From assembly GCF_024346755.1 (NCBI RefSeq), contig NZ_AP024862.1, forward strand, positions 620,001-684,000: a stretch of DNA of 64,000 nucleotides. Reading direction: 5' to 3'. The stretch comes from Vibrio aerogenes. GTDB taxonomy: Bacteria; Pseudomonadota; Gammaproteobacteria; Enterobacterales; Vibrionaceae. Shown piece by piece: positions 16,345-27,334 of the stretch (position 1 is its first letter; each line of letters starts with the position of its first letter). A program made the position numbers and the translations under genes. The notes beneath the pieces were generated by a model. The model worked only from the letters and a program-made list of their open reading frames with translations. It was not told where the DNA came from and searched no databases.

Positions 16345-19236
16345 TTATAAACCAATGATTTCATTCCCGATCTGATACGGGCCGGCATTTGAGCCATCAG
16401 GCATTAAGCCAATTGCCGGTGAATCTTCCGGGTAAGTAAATGTGGTCAAATTCTGAAATAGAGCGTCAGCTGAAGACCTCAGACTGTGTGTATCCGGATA
16501 GTCCGTATTCAGGGTGAAAGAACTCGATACCAGTGCAGCCTGCCATGATGTCAAAGAAGTGTATGAAACTGGTTGATAGCCGACCGATGAAGCATCAAAA
16601 TAAGCTATTTTCTGCGTCGGAGCGAAAATATTATAATCGCTGCTGTTCAGCTTCGCCGGCTCATTATCAACGTCCTGACTACCGAAGATATTTTTATATC
16701 CGACAATGATATTCCCTTTTACCATCAGATCACTGATACCATTGATACGGATACCAAGAGTATCTTTACTGTTTTCACCATAGAGCAGGTTTTGTTCTAC
16801 CCGCTGTGGCGCGGTTGTGGGCTCAGAGACCGCAGCCATATTGTAAAGAATGGCTTTGGCTGTTTTACCGGTCGTGTGAACGATATTATGGTGAATATAA
16901 TTTGCGCCGGCTTCTGTTTCCGGCTGAACGCCAATTTGCACACCTGAGCGGGTTGCTCTGATGAGATTAAAGCGGATTTCTGATTCAAAGACCGGTGCTC
17001 TTGTTTCTGCATTTATCACATAGTGATCTTTCAGGAAAATACCGCTGCCGACATCTTCAAACAGGTTATGCTCAATCAGGGCATTGATGGTGCCGTAAGA
17101 TTGAATTCCTGCACCTTTTTTACCGTAATCTTTTTCATGGTCACGGTAAACGTCATAGATATGGTTATTTCTGACAATCCAGTCTTTGCTTGACCACATG
17201 CCAATGGCAGCAAGGTTATCGACATTACCGACATGGTGAATGGTCATGTCTTCGATGACCACACCGTAAGAGATATGATCAGGGTCTTCCACTTCTCCTT
17301 CATGATCCCAGTTGTAGATCCCTGCGGCAGCGACATTTCTGATCGTGAAGTTTTTGAAATGGATATAATCGTTATGACGAATGGTGATGCCACCAACAAG
17401 ATGCGATGAAGCTGCTCCCAGATAACCGCCATCGAGAATCACATCTCCGGAATTGGCCGGATCGGCCTGAATCGTGATGGGATGATCTTTGGTTCCTGAA
17501 CGGTCCATGGCAATTAACCAGTCGTATACTTTAGGTACCGTACCATTTTCAACAATACCGCTAGTATCACCAGAAAAATACGGACTTAATGAACCGATGT
17601 CAGAATAAACCCCGGTGCCTATATTTAATGTATCTCCCGGTTGCAGCAGGCTGATACCTTTTTGCAGGGTAAGACAAGGATAGGTTTGCGAACAGTCATC
17701 CGAGTCATTACCGGACTTAGCCACATAATAAAGGCTTCCCTTGTTGATACCAATCACTTCATTGCCGGTTTGATACGGACCCGCATTGGAACCATCCTCC
17801 ATCAAGGCCGTTGCCGGTGAATTGTCTGCATAGGCGAAGGTGTTTAGTTCACTGAACAGATCGGTCACAGATGAGGACAGACTATGTGTATCGGGATGAT
17901 CAAACTTCAGGGTCACAGAGCCCGATGCTAGTGCTGTCTGCCAAGAGGCAAGAGATGTGTAAGAAACCGGTGTATAGCCGCCGCTGGCAGAATAGGCATC
18001 CAGGAACGCCATTTTTCCGTTTGCTGCGAAGATATTGTAATCACTGTCGCTCAGTCCTGCCGGGTGATTCGTGATATAGACACTGTTCAATACCTTGTTA
18101 TAGCCAGAAATGATATTGCCTTTCACACTGACGTCAGCCACACCGGATAAACGAATGGCTGTGGTATCTTTGCTGTTTTCACCATAGAGCAGGTTATGTT
18201 CTACCCGCTGTGGTGCGGTTGTGGGTTCTGAGACTGCAGCCATATTGTAAAGAATGGCTTTGGCTGTTTTACCGGTCGTGTGAACGATATTATGGTGAAT
18301 ATAATTTGCGCCGGCTTCCGTTTGCGGCTGAACGCCAATTTGCACACCTGAGCGGGTTGCTCTGATGAGATTAAAGCGGATTTCTGATTCAAAGACCGGT
18401 GCTCTTGTTTCTGCATTTATCACATAGTGATCTTTCAGGAAAATACCGCTGCCGACATCTTCAAACAGGTTATGCTCAATCAGGGCATTGATGGTGCCGT
18501 AAGACTGAATTCCTGCACCTTTTTTACCGTAATCTTTTTCATGGTCACGGTAAACGTCATAGATATGGTTATTTCTGACAATCCAGTCTTTGCTTGACCA
18601 CATGCCAATGGCAGCAAGGTTATCGACATTACCGACATGGTGAATGGTCATGTCTTCGATGACCACACCGTAAGAGATATGATCAGGGTCTTCCACTTCT
18701 CCTTCATGATCCCAGTTATAAATGCCAGCTGCTGAGACATTTCTGATCGTGAAGTTTTTGAAGTGAATATAGTCATGATGGCGGATCATAATCCCGCCGA
18801 CACGGTTAGCCGATTCAACGCCCAGATAGCCACCATCCAGAATGACTTCTCCTTGATTGGCCGGATCAGCCTGAATCGTGATGGGGTTGTCCCTGGTCCC
18901 TGAACGATCAAAAGCGATGAGCCAGTCACTCACTTTCGGAGTGGTTCCATTTTCGGTCGTTCCGCCGTTGAAGTAAGTACTTGAGGAACCTATATCTGAG
19001 TAAATACCGGCTCCGATATTTAATGTATCTCCCGGTTGCAGCTGGCTGACACCTCTTTGTAATGTGAAACAGGGTTGAGTCTGTGAGCAGTTGTTTGCAT
19101 CGTCTCCTGATTTAGCGACGTAATACATGTCAGCAGCTAAAACCCCGGATGCTGTAGTAAGTAACGGAAAAGATATCAGGAATGCCCTGAACCATGACTG
19201 GCTGGCATTCACTGTCTGTTGCCTGAGATGAAACAT
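16345..19236 (-). CDS. Secreted protein with two tandem right-handed beta-helix domains
   Basis: A 963-residue protein with a signal peptide (residues ~15-35, ending SGVLAAD). Two homologous halves begin at residues ~38 and ~506, each opening YYVAKSG and C..T.PC.TLQ, then LQPGDTLNIG, then parallel beta-helix coils (HFKNFTIRNV, IRNNHIYDV-like, IEHNLFEDVG, IHHNIVHTT). The fold is that of polysaccharide lyases and other carbohydrate-binding beta-helix proteins. The activity cannot be assigned. About 190 residues in the middle of each half are almost identical in protein and DNA. Start ATG 19236 has AGGAAAA upstream. It stands alone. Confidence 0.8.
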   Translation of the reverse strand: MFHLRQQTVNASQSWFRAFLISFPLLTTASGVLAADMYYVAKSGDDANNCSQTQPCFTLQRGVSQLQPGDTLNIGAGIYSDIGSSSTYFNGGTTENGTTPKVSDWLIAFDRSGTRDNPITIQADPANQGEVILDGGYLGVESANRVGGIMIRHHDYIHFKNFTIRNVSAAGIYNWDHEGEVEDPDHISYGVVIEDMTIHHVGNVDNLAAIGMWSSKDWIVRNNHIYDVYRDHEKDYGKKGAGIQSYGTINALIEHNLFEDVGSGIFLKDHYVINAETRAPVFESEIRFNLIRATRSGVQIGVQPQTEAGANYIHHNIVHTTGKTAKAILYNMAAVSEPTTAPQRVEHNLLYGENSKDTTAIRLSGVADVSVKGNIISGYNKVLNSVYITNHPAGLSDSDYNIFAANGKMAFLDAYSASGGYTPVSYTSLASWQTALASGSVTLKFDHPDTHSLSSSVTDLFSELNTFAYADNSPATALMEDGSNAGPYQTGNEVIGINKGSLYYVAKSGNDSDDCSQTYPCLTLQKGISLLQPGDTLNIGTGVYSDIGSLSPYFSGDTSGIVENGTVPKVYDWLIAMDRSGTKDHPITIQADPANSGDVILDGGYLGAASSHLVGGITIRHNDYIHFKNFTIRNVAAAGIYNWDHEGEVEDPDHISYGVVIEDMTIHHVGNVDNLAAIGMWSSKDWIVRNNHIYDVYRDHEKDYGKKGAGIQSYGTINALIEHNLFEDVGSGIFLKDHYVINAETRAPVFESEIRFNLIRATRSGVQIGVQPETEAGANYIHHNIVHTTGKTAKAILYNMAAVSEPTTAPQRVEQNLLYGENSKDTLGIRINGISDLMVKGNIIVGYKNIFGSQDVDNEPAKLNSSDYNIFAPTQKIAYFDASSVGYQPVSYTSLTSWQAALVSSSFTLNTDYPDTHSLRSSADALFQNLTTFTYPEDSPAIGLMPDGSNAGPYQIGNEIIGL
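16765..18729. repeat. Internal tandem duplication (1404-bp period) in the beta-helix gene
   Basis: The segment at about 16765-17325 is repeated at about 18169-18729, 1404 bases (468 codons) apart. The copies differ by only a handful of bases, while the flanking parts of the two domains are clearly diverged. That pattern suggests recent gene conversion between old tandem copies. Confidence 0.85.
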
Positions 19237-19598
19237 GATGATTTTCCTGCAGTGGTATGTTATTTGATAACGAACGTTGTTTCGTTCTGCGAAGGCGCAT
19301 GTGCATTCTTATAAACGAAATGAATGCAATCAATTGGATTTATATATTTTTTGAACGGGTTACAAATAATAGAATGAGAAGTTCTGTACGTTGTAAAAAA
19401 TGAGTTTTGCGGGTTCAGGTTTACAGTTCTTATGATGATCGTTTTACTTATCTGGTTGATTATCAGGAAGAGATGTTTGCTGAATAAGGCACGTCATACG
19501 TAATAACTGGTCTGGTGGAGTGTGAAAGTATTTTTTATGAGCCTTGAGGACGAGAAACACTTTGTATCTTGAAGATGGTGAAAACTGTGATAAATTTA

Positions 19599-19618
19599 TA
19601 CTGTATATAAATACAGTA
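19599..19618 (+). promoter_or_regulatory. LexA (SOS) box of umuDC
   Basis: The 20-mer tactgtatataaatacagta is a full match to the gammaproteobacterial LexA operator CTGT-N8-ACAG with flanking TA. It lies 8 bases before the umuD start and predicts tight DNA-damage control. Confidence 0.93.
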
Positions 19619-19625
19619 CAAGTGT

Positions 19626-20033
19626 GTGATGAAAGTTATTCCGATCAAAGCAAGTGCCGGTATTACCGGATTTGAAAGCCCGGCTGCAGAGTATAAACAA
19701 CTGGAACTGAGTCTTGATGAATTGCTGGTTGAGCATCCCGGAGCGACGTGGCTTGGACGGGCCGCTGGCGATTCGATGCAGGGGGTGGGTATTTTTGATG
19801 GCGATCTGCTGATCATTGATCGATCGTTAAACGTCAGAAATCACGATGTGGTGGTGGCAAATCTGAATGGCGAATTTGTCTGTAAACTGCTTGATATGTC
19901 CCGCCGGTTACTGCTGTCTGCCAATGCTGAGATGCCACCGGTACCGGTATCCGGGCATGATACCTTTACGCTTGAAGGTGTCGTGGTACGTTCTGTCCGG
20001 TGTCACCGAAGCAGCTATTTGCTGACGGAGTGA
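19626..20033 (+). CDS. umuD: UmuD-like translesion polymerase subunit (self-cleaving)
   Basis: A 135-residue S24 peptidase-family protein, the accessory subunit of DNA polymerase V. The catalytic Ser50 is in GRAAGDSM and the catalytic Lys87 in EFVCKLL, 37 residues apart exactly as Ser60-Lys97 of E. coli UmuD. In E. coli cleavage is at Cys24-Gly25 before FPSPAADY. The aligned position here is Thr14-Gly15 before FESPAAEY, with Ala11-Gly12 just upstream as another possible site. The N-terminal arm is shorter than in E. coli. The start is GTG 19626 or ATG 19629, with no strong ribosome-binding site. It ends directly against umuC. Confidence 0.93.
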   Translation: MMKVIPIKASAGITGFESPAAEYKQLELSLDELLVEHPGATWLGRAAGDSMQGVGIFDGDLLIIDRSLNVRNHDVVVANLNGEFVCKLLDMSRRLLLSANAEMPPVPVSGHDTFTLEGVVVRSVRCHRSSYLLTE

Positions 20034-21293
20034 ATGATGTTTGCCCTTGTCGATGCGAATTCCTTTTATTGTAGTGCTGAGCAGGTTTTCCGGCCGGACT
20101 GGCGTGGCAAACCCATCGTCGTGTTATCGAACAACGATGGCTGTGTGGTTGCCGCAAACCGGCAGGCTACAGCGCTTGGGATCCCTAAATTTAAACCTTA
20201 TTTTCAGGTACAGGCTTTATGTCAACGCCATGGTGTGATCGTTTTATCCTCAAATTATGAACTCTATGCCGATTTATCCGCCAGAATGATGTCCGTGATT
20301 GGTCGTTTTGCACCGGAGCAGCATATTTACTCGATTGATGAGTCATTTCTGGCCTTCCGCCATTGTGCTGCTGTGGTCAGTGACTGGAAGCAGTACGGAC
20401 ATGTCATCCGGCAAGCGGTATGGAAAGAGTGTCGTTTGCCGGTCGGGGTTGGTATGGGGCAGACATTAACGTTAGCCAAAGCTGCAAATCATGCAGCGAA
20501 GCATATGGCCGGTTATGACGGTGTATGCGTGCTTGAATGTGAGGAAGAGAGAGTGCGCGTGTTATCACAGATGGCGGCTTCAGAAGTCTGGGGGATTGGT
20601 CGCCGTGTGGCACGGCGTCTGGCTGGAATGGGAATCCGGAGCGCGCTGGAGCTGGCACAGCAACCGCCCGGTGTGATCAAGGCGCATTTCAATGTGGTGA
20701 TCGAACGTACGGTCAGGGAGCTGAACGGACAATCCTGCATCAGCTGGGAGACGGCAAGGGCGGATAAGCAACAAATTTTTTCGACCCGGAGTGTCGGCGA
20801 AAGAATCACAGATAGCACCGGGTTGGCACAGGCATTGAGTAAACACGCAGGCATTGCTTCACGCAAAGCCAGAAGTCAGGGCTCTTTATGCCGGGTCATG
20901 GTGTGTTTTGCCGCCAGCAGCCCTTATGATCGGTATCCGGTCAGTAAACGGGTGGTGCACCGGTTTAGTTACCCGACGGCTGATGTACATCATCTCACCA
21001 GCACGGTGAGTCAGATGGTCCCTGCGTTGTTTCAACAGCAAGTACAGTATTACAAAATTGGTGTGGGTTTGCTCGATCTAATCAGTGATCAGCACGAGCA
21101 GTTTGATTTGATGAATCCGGCACCGAATAACCTGTCGCTGATGAAAGTTTACGATGACATCAATACCCGGTACGGCAATGATACGCTGTTTCTTGCTGCA
21201 CAGGGGATCGAACAGAAGTGGCAAATGCGCCGGGCATTCCTGACGCCACAGTATTCGACCTGCTGGCGTGATGTGCCGGTCATTCGGGCATGA
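20034..21293 (+). CDS. umuC: DNA polymerase V catalytic subunit UmuC
   Basis: A 419-residue Y-family DNA polymerase for error-prone translesion synthesis with UmuD'. The catalytic acidic residues are Asp7 (FALVDANSFY) and Asp102-Glu103 (YSIDESF). The palm, helix-hairpin-helix (EVWGIGRRVARRLAGMGI) and little-finger regions follow in order, at normal length. ATG 20034 follows the umuD stop with no gap, so the pair is one operon under the LexA box at 19599. Confidence 0.95.
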   Translation: MMFALVDANSFYCSAEQVFRPDWRGKPIVVLSNNDGCVVAANRQATALGIPKFKPYFQVQALCQRHGVIVLSSNYELYADLSARMMSVIGRFAPEQHIYSIDESFLAFRHCAAVVSDWKQYGHVIRQAVWKECRLPVGVGMGQTLTLAKAANHAAKHMAGYDGVCVLECEEERVRVLSQMAASEVWGIGRRVARRLAGMGIRSALELAQQPPGVIKAHFNVVIERTVRELNGQSCISWETARADKQQIFSTRSVGERITDSTGLAQALSKHAGIASRKARSQGSLCRVMVCFAASSPYDRYPVSKRVVHRFSYPTADVHHLTSTVSQMVPALFQQQVQYYKIGVGLLDLISDQHEQFDLMNPAPNNLSLMKVYDDINTRYGNDTLFLAAQGIEQKWQMRRAFLTPQYSTCWRDVPVIRA

Positions 21294-21332
21294 GCATCTG
21301 TTGGCAATATCCTGATGTTGGCTTTATTGTTT

Positions 21333-21356
21333 GAAATTGTTATGTTATAACATTTT
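21333..21356 (+). promoter_or_regulatory. Candidate Zur operator before the COG0523 gene
   Basis: The stretch gaaattgttatgttataaca plus ttt closely resembles the Zur box pattern GAAATGTTATA-N-TATAACATTTC, with one extra base in the left half. Its core tgttataaca is a perfect palindrome. Zinc-repressed COG0523 genes often carry such boxes. Confidence 0.5.
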
Positions 21357-21441
21357 AATTTAATGCAACGATATTTTCGTCAGTGACGCTGCAGGCAGCA
21401 GATGCAATATCAAGATGACTTCAGAGCGACAGGAGCACATG

Positions 21442-22506
21442 ATGAGCACTGAAAATAAACAGATTTTATGTGTTCCCACACACATTGTGACTGGTTTTTT
21501 GGGGGTTGGGAAAACATCAGCAATTCTTCATTTGATGAAGCATAAACCAGAGAATGAGCGCTGGGCGGTGCTGGTCAATGAATTTGGGGAAATTGGAATC
21601 GATGGCAGTTTATTCCGGGGCCGGAAAAATAAAGACCAACAGCTTTTTATTCGCGAAGTGCCGGGAGGATGTATGTGTTGCGCCGCTGGTTTGCCGATGC
21701 AAATTGCCCTGAATCAGCTGCTGTCGGAAGCCAGACCTGACCGGTTGTTGATTGAACCGACCGGGCTGGGTCATCCAAAAGAAGTGTTGCAGGCATTATC
21801 CTCAGAGCATTATCGCCAGGTGCTTTCACTGCAAAAAAATGTAACTCTGGTGGATGCAAGGCACCTGTCCGATACCCGTTATACCAGCCATGAAACCTTT
21901 AACCAGCAAATTGCGATTGCCGATATCGTGGTCGGGAATAAGCAGGATCTGTATCAGGAGGGTGATCAGGAAAAGTTAGTCGCGTATGTGGCAGTGCACG
22001 GACGCCCGGAGACGCAGGTGTGCTTTACGCAGCATGGTCATCTTTCTTTAGAGGTGCTGGAAGGCGAAACCGCCCTGTATGAGCAGCCTGCAGGTCGCCA
22101 CGATCACCATGACGCGCATCACCCTCATCATGAACATCATCATCACCATGAACATCACAATAAACCGCTCATTTCTGAAGCGCCAATGCCGGAGAGCGGT
22201 ATTCTGAAAGCTGTGAATCAGGGAGAAGGGTTTCACAGCATCGGGTGGCGTTTTTCCCCGGATAAAGTTTTCAGTCGCAGAAAACTGATTCTATTATTTG
22301 TGGCGCTGAAAGTTGAGCGGATGAAAGCTGTATTTATTACCAGCAGCGGTATTTTTGGTTACAACCTCACCCCCGATGGGGTGACAGAGGTGGAACTGGA
22401 TGATTGTTCCGGGAGCCGGATTGAGTTGATTTCTGCAACAACAGATGACTCATTTGAATCGCAACTGATTGACTGTATAGAAATTATTGCCGAACAAACT
22501 GCTTGA
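21442..22506 (+). CDS. COG0523 (CobW/ZNG) family GTP-binding metallochaperone
   Basis: About 354 residues from ATG 21442, chosen because AGGAG at 21431-21435 is 6 bases upstream; ATGs at 21415 and 21439 are alternatives. It has Walker A GFLGVGKT, the family metal motif CMCC (GGCMCCAAG), and a GNKQD guanine-recognition motif. A His-rich insert (HDHHDAHHPHHEHHHHHEHH) sits before the C-terminal CobW_C domain. These G3E GTPases deliver metal, often zinc under zinc starvation, to client proteins. It resembles the YeiR/ZNG subgroup. The Zur-like site upstream supports zinc control. Confidence 0.88.
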   Translation: MSTENKQILCVPTHIVTGFLGVGKTSAILHLMKHKPENERWAVLVNEFGEIGIDGSLFRGRKNKDQQLFIREVPGGCMCCAAGLPMQIALNQLLSEARPDRLLIEPTGLGHPKEVLQALSSEHYRQVLSLQKNVTLVDARHLSDTRYTSHETFNQQIAIADIVVGNKQDLYQEGDQEKLVAYVAVHGRPETQVCFTQHGHLSLEVLEGETALYEQPAGRHDHHDAHHPHHEHHHHHEHHNKPLISEAPMPESGILKAVNQGEGFHSIGWRFSPDKVFSRRKLILLFVALKVERMKAVFITSSGIFGYNLTPDGVTEVELDDCSGSRIELISATTDDSFESQLIDCIEIIAEQTA

Positions 22507-22554
22507 ACTCTGTCACATTCCGTCATAATTTATCTTTTTTATTTCCCAACGATC

Positions 22555-22588
22555 TGAACATGACCTCTTCAGGTCGTTCGGGGATTTT
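22555..22588 (+). terminator. Possible weak terminator after the COG0523 gene
   Basis: A short stem, gaac..gacct / aggtc.gttc, with a CTTC loop is followed by GGGGATTTTAT. The T-tract is not immediate, so the call is weak. Confidence 0.35.
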
Positions 22589-22612
22589 ATATCACCTCAT
22601 CCGGAGTCAATG

Positions 22613-23110
22613 ATGGAAGTAAAAATCAGAAGAGCAGAGCCTTCAGACGCAAAGGCATTACAGGAATTATATCAGGGAAGCAATGCGTATTCCGGAACGT
22701 TGCAGCTGCCTCATCCTTCTCTGGAAGTATGGGAAAACCGGCTTTCAAAGATTCCGTCAGATCATTATGTCTACGTTGCCTTACTGGGGGATGAAGTGAT
22801 CGGGATTATCGGGTTCGAAATGTGCAGCCAGCCCAGACGTCGTCATTCGGGTTACCTTGGCATGGCAGTGAAAGACAGTGTTCAGGGTAAAGGTGTTGGC
22901 AGTCAGTTGTTAGCGACCGTGGTTGATTTGGCCGATAACTGGCTGAATATCAAACGGCTGGAACTGACGGTATTTGTCGATAACGCGCAGGCGGTGCATC
23001 TGTATAAAAAATTTGGTTTTGAAATTGAAGGAGAAGCCAGAGATTTCGCTTTCAGAAATGGTGAATATGTGAATGCTTATCATATGGCACGTGTCCGCCG
23101 TTGTTGCTAA
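22613..23110 (+). CDS. yhhY: YhhY-like amino-acid N-acetyltransferase
   Basis: A 165-residue GNAT enzyme that follows E. coli YhhY (AaaT) closely. Shared blocks are TLQLPHPS near the N-terminus, QPRRRHSGYLGM, the acetyl-CoA loop VQGKGVGSQLL, and the C-terminal RLELTVFVDNAQAVHLYKKF and RNGEYVNAYHMARV. E. coli AaaT acetylates free amino acids such as Phe and Met; the substrate here is inferred. ATG 22613 sits 6 bases after GGAG and is preferred over ATG 22610. Confidence 0.85.
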   Translation: MEVKIRRAEPSDAKALQELYQGSNAYSGTLQLPHPSLEVWENRLSKIPSDHYVYVALLGDEVIGIIGFEMCSQPRRRHSGYLGMAVKDSVQGKGVGSQLLATVVDLADNWLNIKRLELTVFVDNAQAVHLYKKFGFEIEGEARDFAFRNGEYVNAYHMARVRRCC

Positions 23111-23114
23111 AAAA

Positions 23115-23144
23115 AATCCCCTGCGGGCAGGGGATTGTATTTTT
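23115..23144. terminator. Bidirectional terminator between yhhY and katG
   Basis: A 9-bp perfect stem (aatcccctg / caggggatt) with a CGGG loop has A-runs on the left and TTTTT on the right, serving both converging genes. Confidence 0.85.
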
Positions 23145-23159
23145 ACTGTATCCGGCTGA

Positions 23160-25388
<2,229 letters not shown>

Positions 25389-25411
25389 TCACATTGTCCG
25401 GATAAGGGATA

Positions 25412-25579
25412 TCAGAAAAATATATCCCGGATTGAATACTCATCGGCTTCAGAAGCCAGTGATGCAACAAACTGATATTGAGCAGACAGAAAAGAATCAC
25501 TCTGCATCGAAGAAGGCGCCGGAGTATCCGCCGGAGTGTTGATATCATCAACGGTATGTTCAGTTTCGGAATGTCTCAT
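25412..25579 (-). CDS. Small acidic protein of 55 residues upstream of katG
   Basis: ATG 25579 follows a strong AAGGAGA with 8-base spacing and opens 55 codons to TGA at 25412. The protein is acidic, Ser/Pro-rich at the start (DTPAPSSMQSDSF) and ends EYSIRDIFF. There is no signal peptide or membrane segment. It is too short for usual ORF thresholds. The same direction, the strong ribosome-binding site and the 38-base gap to katG suggest a co-expressed small protein or leader. The function is unknown. Confidence 0.55.
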   Translation of the reverse strand: MRHSETEHTVDDINTPADTPAPSSMQSDSFLSAQYQFVASLASEADEYSIRDIFF

Positions 25580-25727
25580 AAGCACGTCTCCTTCGTTTAA
25601 TACCGATTGTAGTGCAGATTACGTCAATGAGTATATGAGGTATACCGCACTATGGGTAGCCGGATATACCTATTCTGTTCATCGGTAAAAACGATGGATC
25701 ATGATGATGACTCTGTTGTCCCGTATT

Positions 25728-25754
25728 AGAGCGTGTTTATTTTTCATCGCCGTT
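25728..25754. repeat. Half copy of the agcgtgtttat palindromic element
   Basis: The sequence agagcgtgtttatttttcat plus cgccgtt matches the left arm and start of the loop of the complete elements at 30656 and 45961. It stops at the chemoreceptor stop codon (25753-25755). Confidence 0.5.
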
Positions 25755-27303
25755 ATTTGTTGAGATTAAATACCGCCAGATTTGAATGCATTTGCCCGGC
25801 ATTGTTCCGGAGCGCTTTGCTGTAATTGGTCATGTTCTGGCTTTCGGAGAACATTTCATCAATCTGTTCGTCCAGAATACCAAGTTTATCAATCAGGCCA
25901 GTCATCGAGCCGTATTGATTATGGTTTGTTTCTACCACATCTGAATTGAGTGTATTGGTGTACTCAATTTTGGTAATCACTTCATGAATCTGACTGGATG
26001 TCAGTTGCAGGTTTTCGACACAGGCGTCAGAGTGCTCCAGTCCCTGTTTCATCGTTTTTGTCAGCTCGGTGGAGGAGCGCCGGAGGTGAACCAGTATTTC
26101 CTCAACCTGATCCGTTGAGGTTGATGTTTTTTCTGCCAGTGTGCGGACTTCATCAGCGACAACGGCGAAGCCGCGGCCATTTTCACCGGCACGGGCTGCC
26201 TCAATGGCAGCATTTAACGCCAGTAAATTGGTTTGATCGGCGATGTTGCGGATAATTTCCAGGATGGTGGTGACTTTTTCTGTTTGAGTGCTGAGCTCAT
26301 CGGCAACCTGAAAGCTTTTGCGGGTATTTTCAGCCAGCTCAAGGTTTTGATCGACAGCCTGATTCAGCTGTTGCTGCCCGGTTTGAGCTGAGCTGACGGC
26401 TTCTTCAAGAGAGGACGATGCAGTTTCAACTTTTAATTTCACTTCTTCAACAGATTGCTGCAGGTTTTCTCCTAAATGAACAGAATCTTTGATTTCTGTT
26501 CGCTGATGGCTGACCTGATTTTCCAGATTTTCCACATTGGATTCGAGATCGTTGGCAATGCCGGCGACTTTGGTTGATGATGAATGGATGGTGTTGATTG
26601 ACGTTTCCAGTGTCGCAATGAACTTGTTGATATATTGTGCCAGCTGACCAAATTCATTATTGCTGTGATAAGTAATTCGCTGGGCGAGGTTACAGTCCCC
26701 GGATGAAAGTTTGCGGGTCAGCCCGATGAAATTATCAAAGGGTACCCCCAGCAGTGAACGGATAAACAAAAACATCAGCAGCAGCGTTCCGATTAATACC
26801 AGGCTTCCGATAATGAAAGCCTGCTGAAGCATGTCTGATCCGACCTGCTGCACAAAAGAAAACTGCCAGTTGGTATACATATACCCGACCAGTGTTGCCT
26901 TTTTACCAGACCGGAGTGCAGTGACCAGTGACAGTTGTTCATCCGTTTCAGACAATATCTGCGTGCTTTTCAGATCAGCACTGATTTGTTCTGCGGTAAT
27001 GCGGCTCTGTCCGGGAACATCATACAGGTGCTGACCATCCTTTAAATAGATACTCACCCCGGCTAAAGCGTCCTGATTCTCTTCGATAAAAGGGGTGAGT
27101 TTGCCTTCAACCGCTTTGAGTTTTTTAAAACGAACCGATGTGGCAATCCCTTCCGCAATGGTATTTGTTGCCTGTAAAAAACTCTTTTTACTGGACTCAT
27201 GCAGCGCTTTCATGCTGATGTTCCAGGTGGTGATGAGAATGATGATCATCGCAATGGCAATCAGGACGGAAGTCCCTGCGATCAGGATCCGGCGTATATT
27301 CAT
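25753..27303 (-). CDS. Methyl-accepting chemotaxis protein
   Basis: A 516-residue chemoreceptor. TM1 is at residues ~6-27, a short periplasmic sensor domain at ~28-160, and TM2 at ~165-188 ([18 protein letters not shown]), followed by HAMP and the signalling coiled coil. The kinase-control hairpin tip is [20 protein letters not shown]. No C-terminal CheR-docking pentapeptide is present (it ends FNLNK). It senses an unknown ligand and controls CheA. An AGGAAATC ribosome-binding site precedes ATG 27303. A secreted PDC-domain gene ends 31 bases upstream, so the two form an operon. Confidence 0.93.
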   Translation of the reverse strand: MNIRRILIAGTSVLIAIAMIIILITTWNISMKALHESSKKSFLQATNTIAEGIATSVRFKKLKAVEGKLTPFIEENQDALAGVSIYLKDGQHLYDVPGQSRITAEQISADLKSTQILSETDEQLSLVTALRSGKKATLVGYMYTNWQFSFVQQVGSDMLQQAFIIGSLVLIGTLLLMFLFIRSLLGVPFDNFIGLTRKLSSGDCNLAQRITYHSNNEFGQLAQYINKFIATLETSINTIHSSSTKVAGIANDLESNVENLENQVSHQRTEIKDSVHLGENLQQSVEEVKLKVETASSSLEEAVSSAQTGQQQLNQAVDQNLELAENTRKSFQVADELSTQTEKVTTILEIIRNIADQTNLLALNAAIEAARAGENGRGFAVVADEVRTLAEKTSTSTDQVEEILVHLRRSSTELTKTMKQGLEHSDACVENLQLTSSQIHEVITKIEYTNTLNSDVVETNHNQYGSMTGLIDKLGILDEQIDEMFSESQNMTNYSKALRNNAGQMHSNLAVFNLNK

Positions 27304-27334
27304 GATTGATTTCCTTTACCGCAAAACATGGTTT

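Noticed and set aside
25620..25680. Possible OxyR site upstream of the small gene and katG (gaggtatacc / ggatatacct)
   Set aside because: There is some inverted symmetry, but the ATAG-N7-CTAT spacing of OxyR sites could not be matched.
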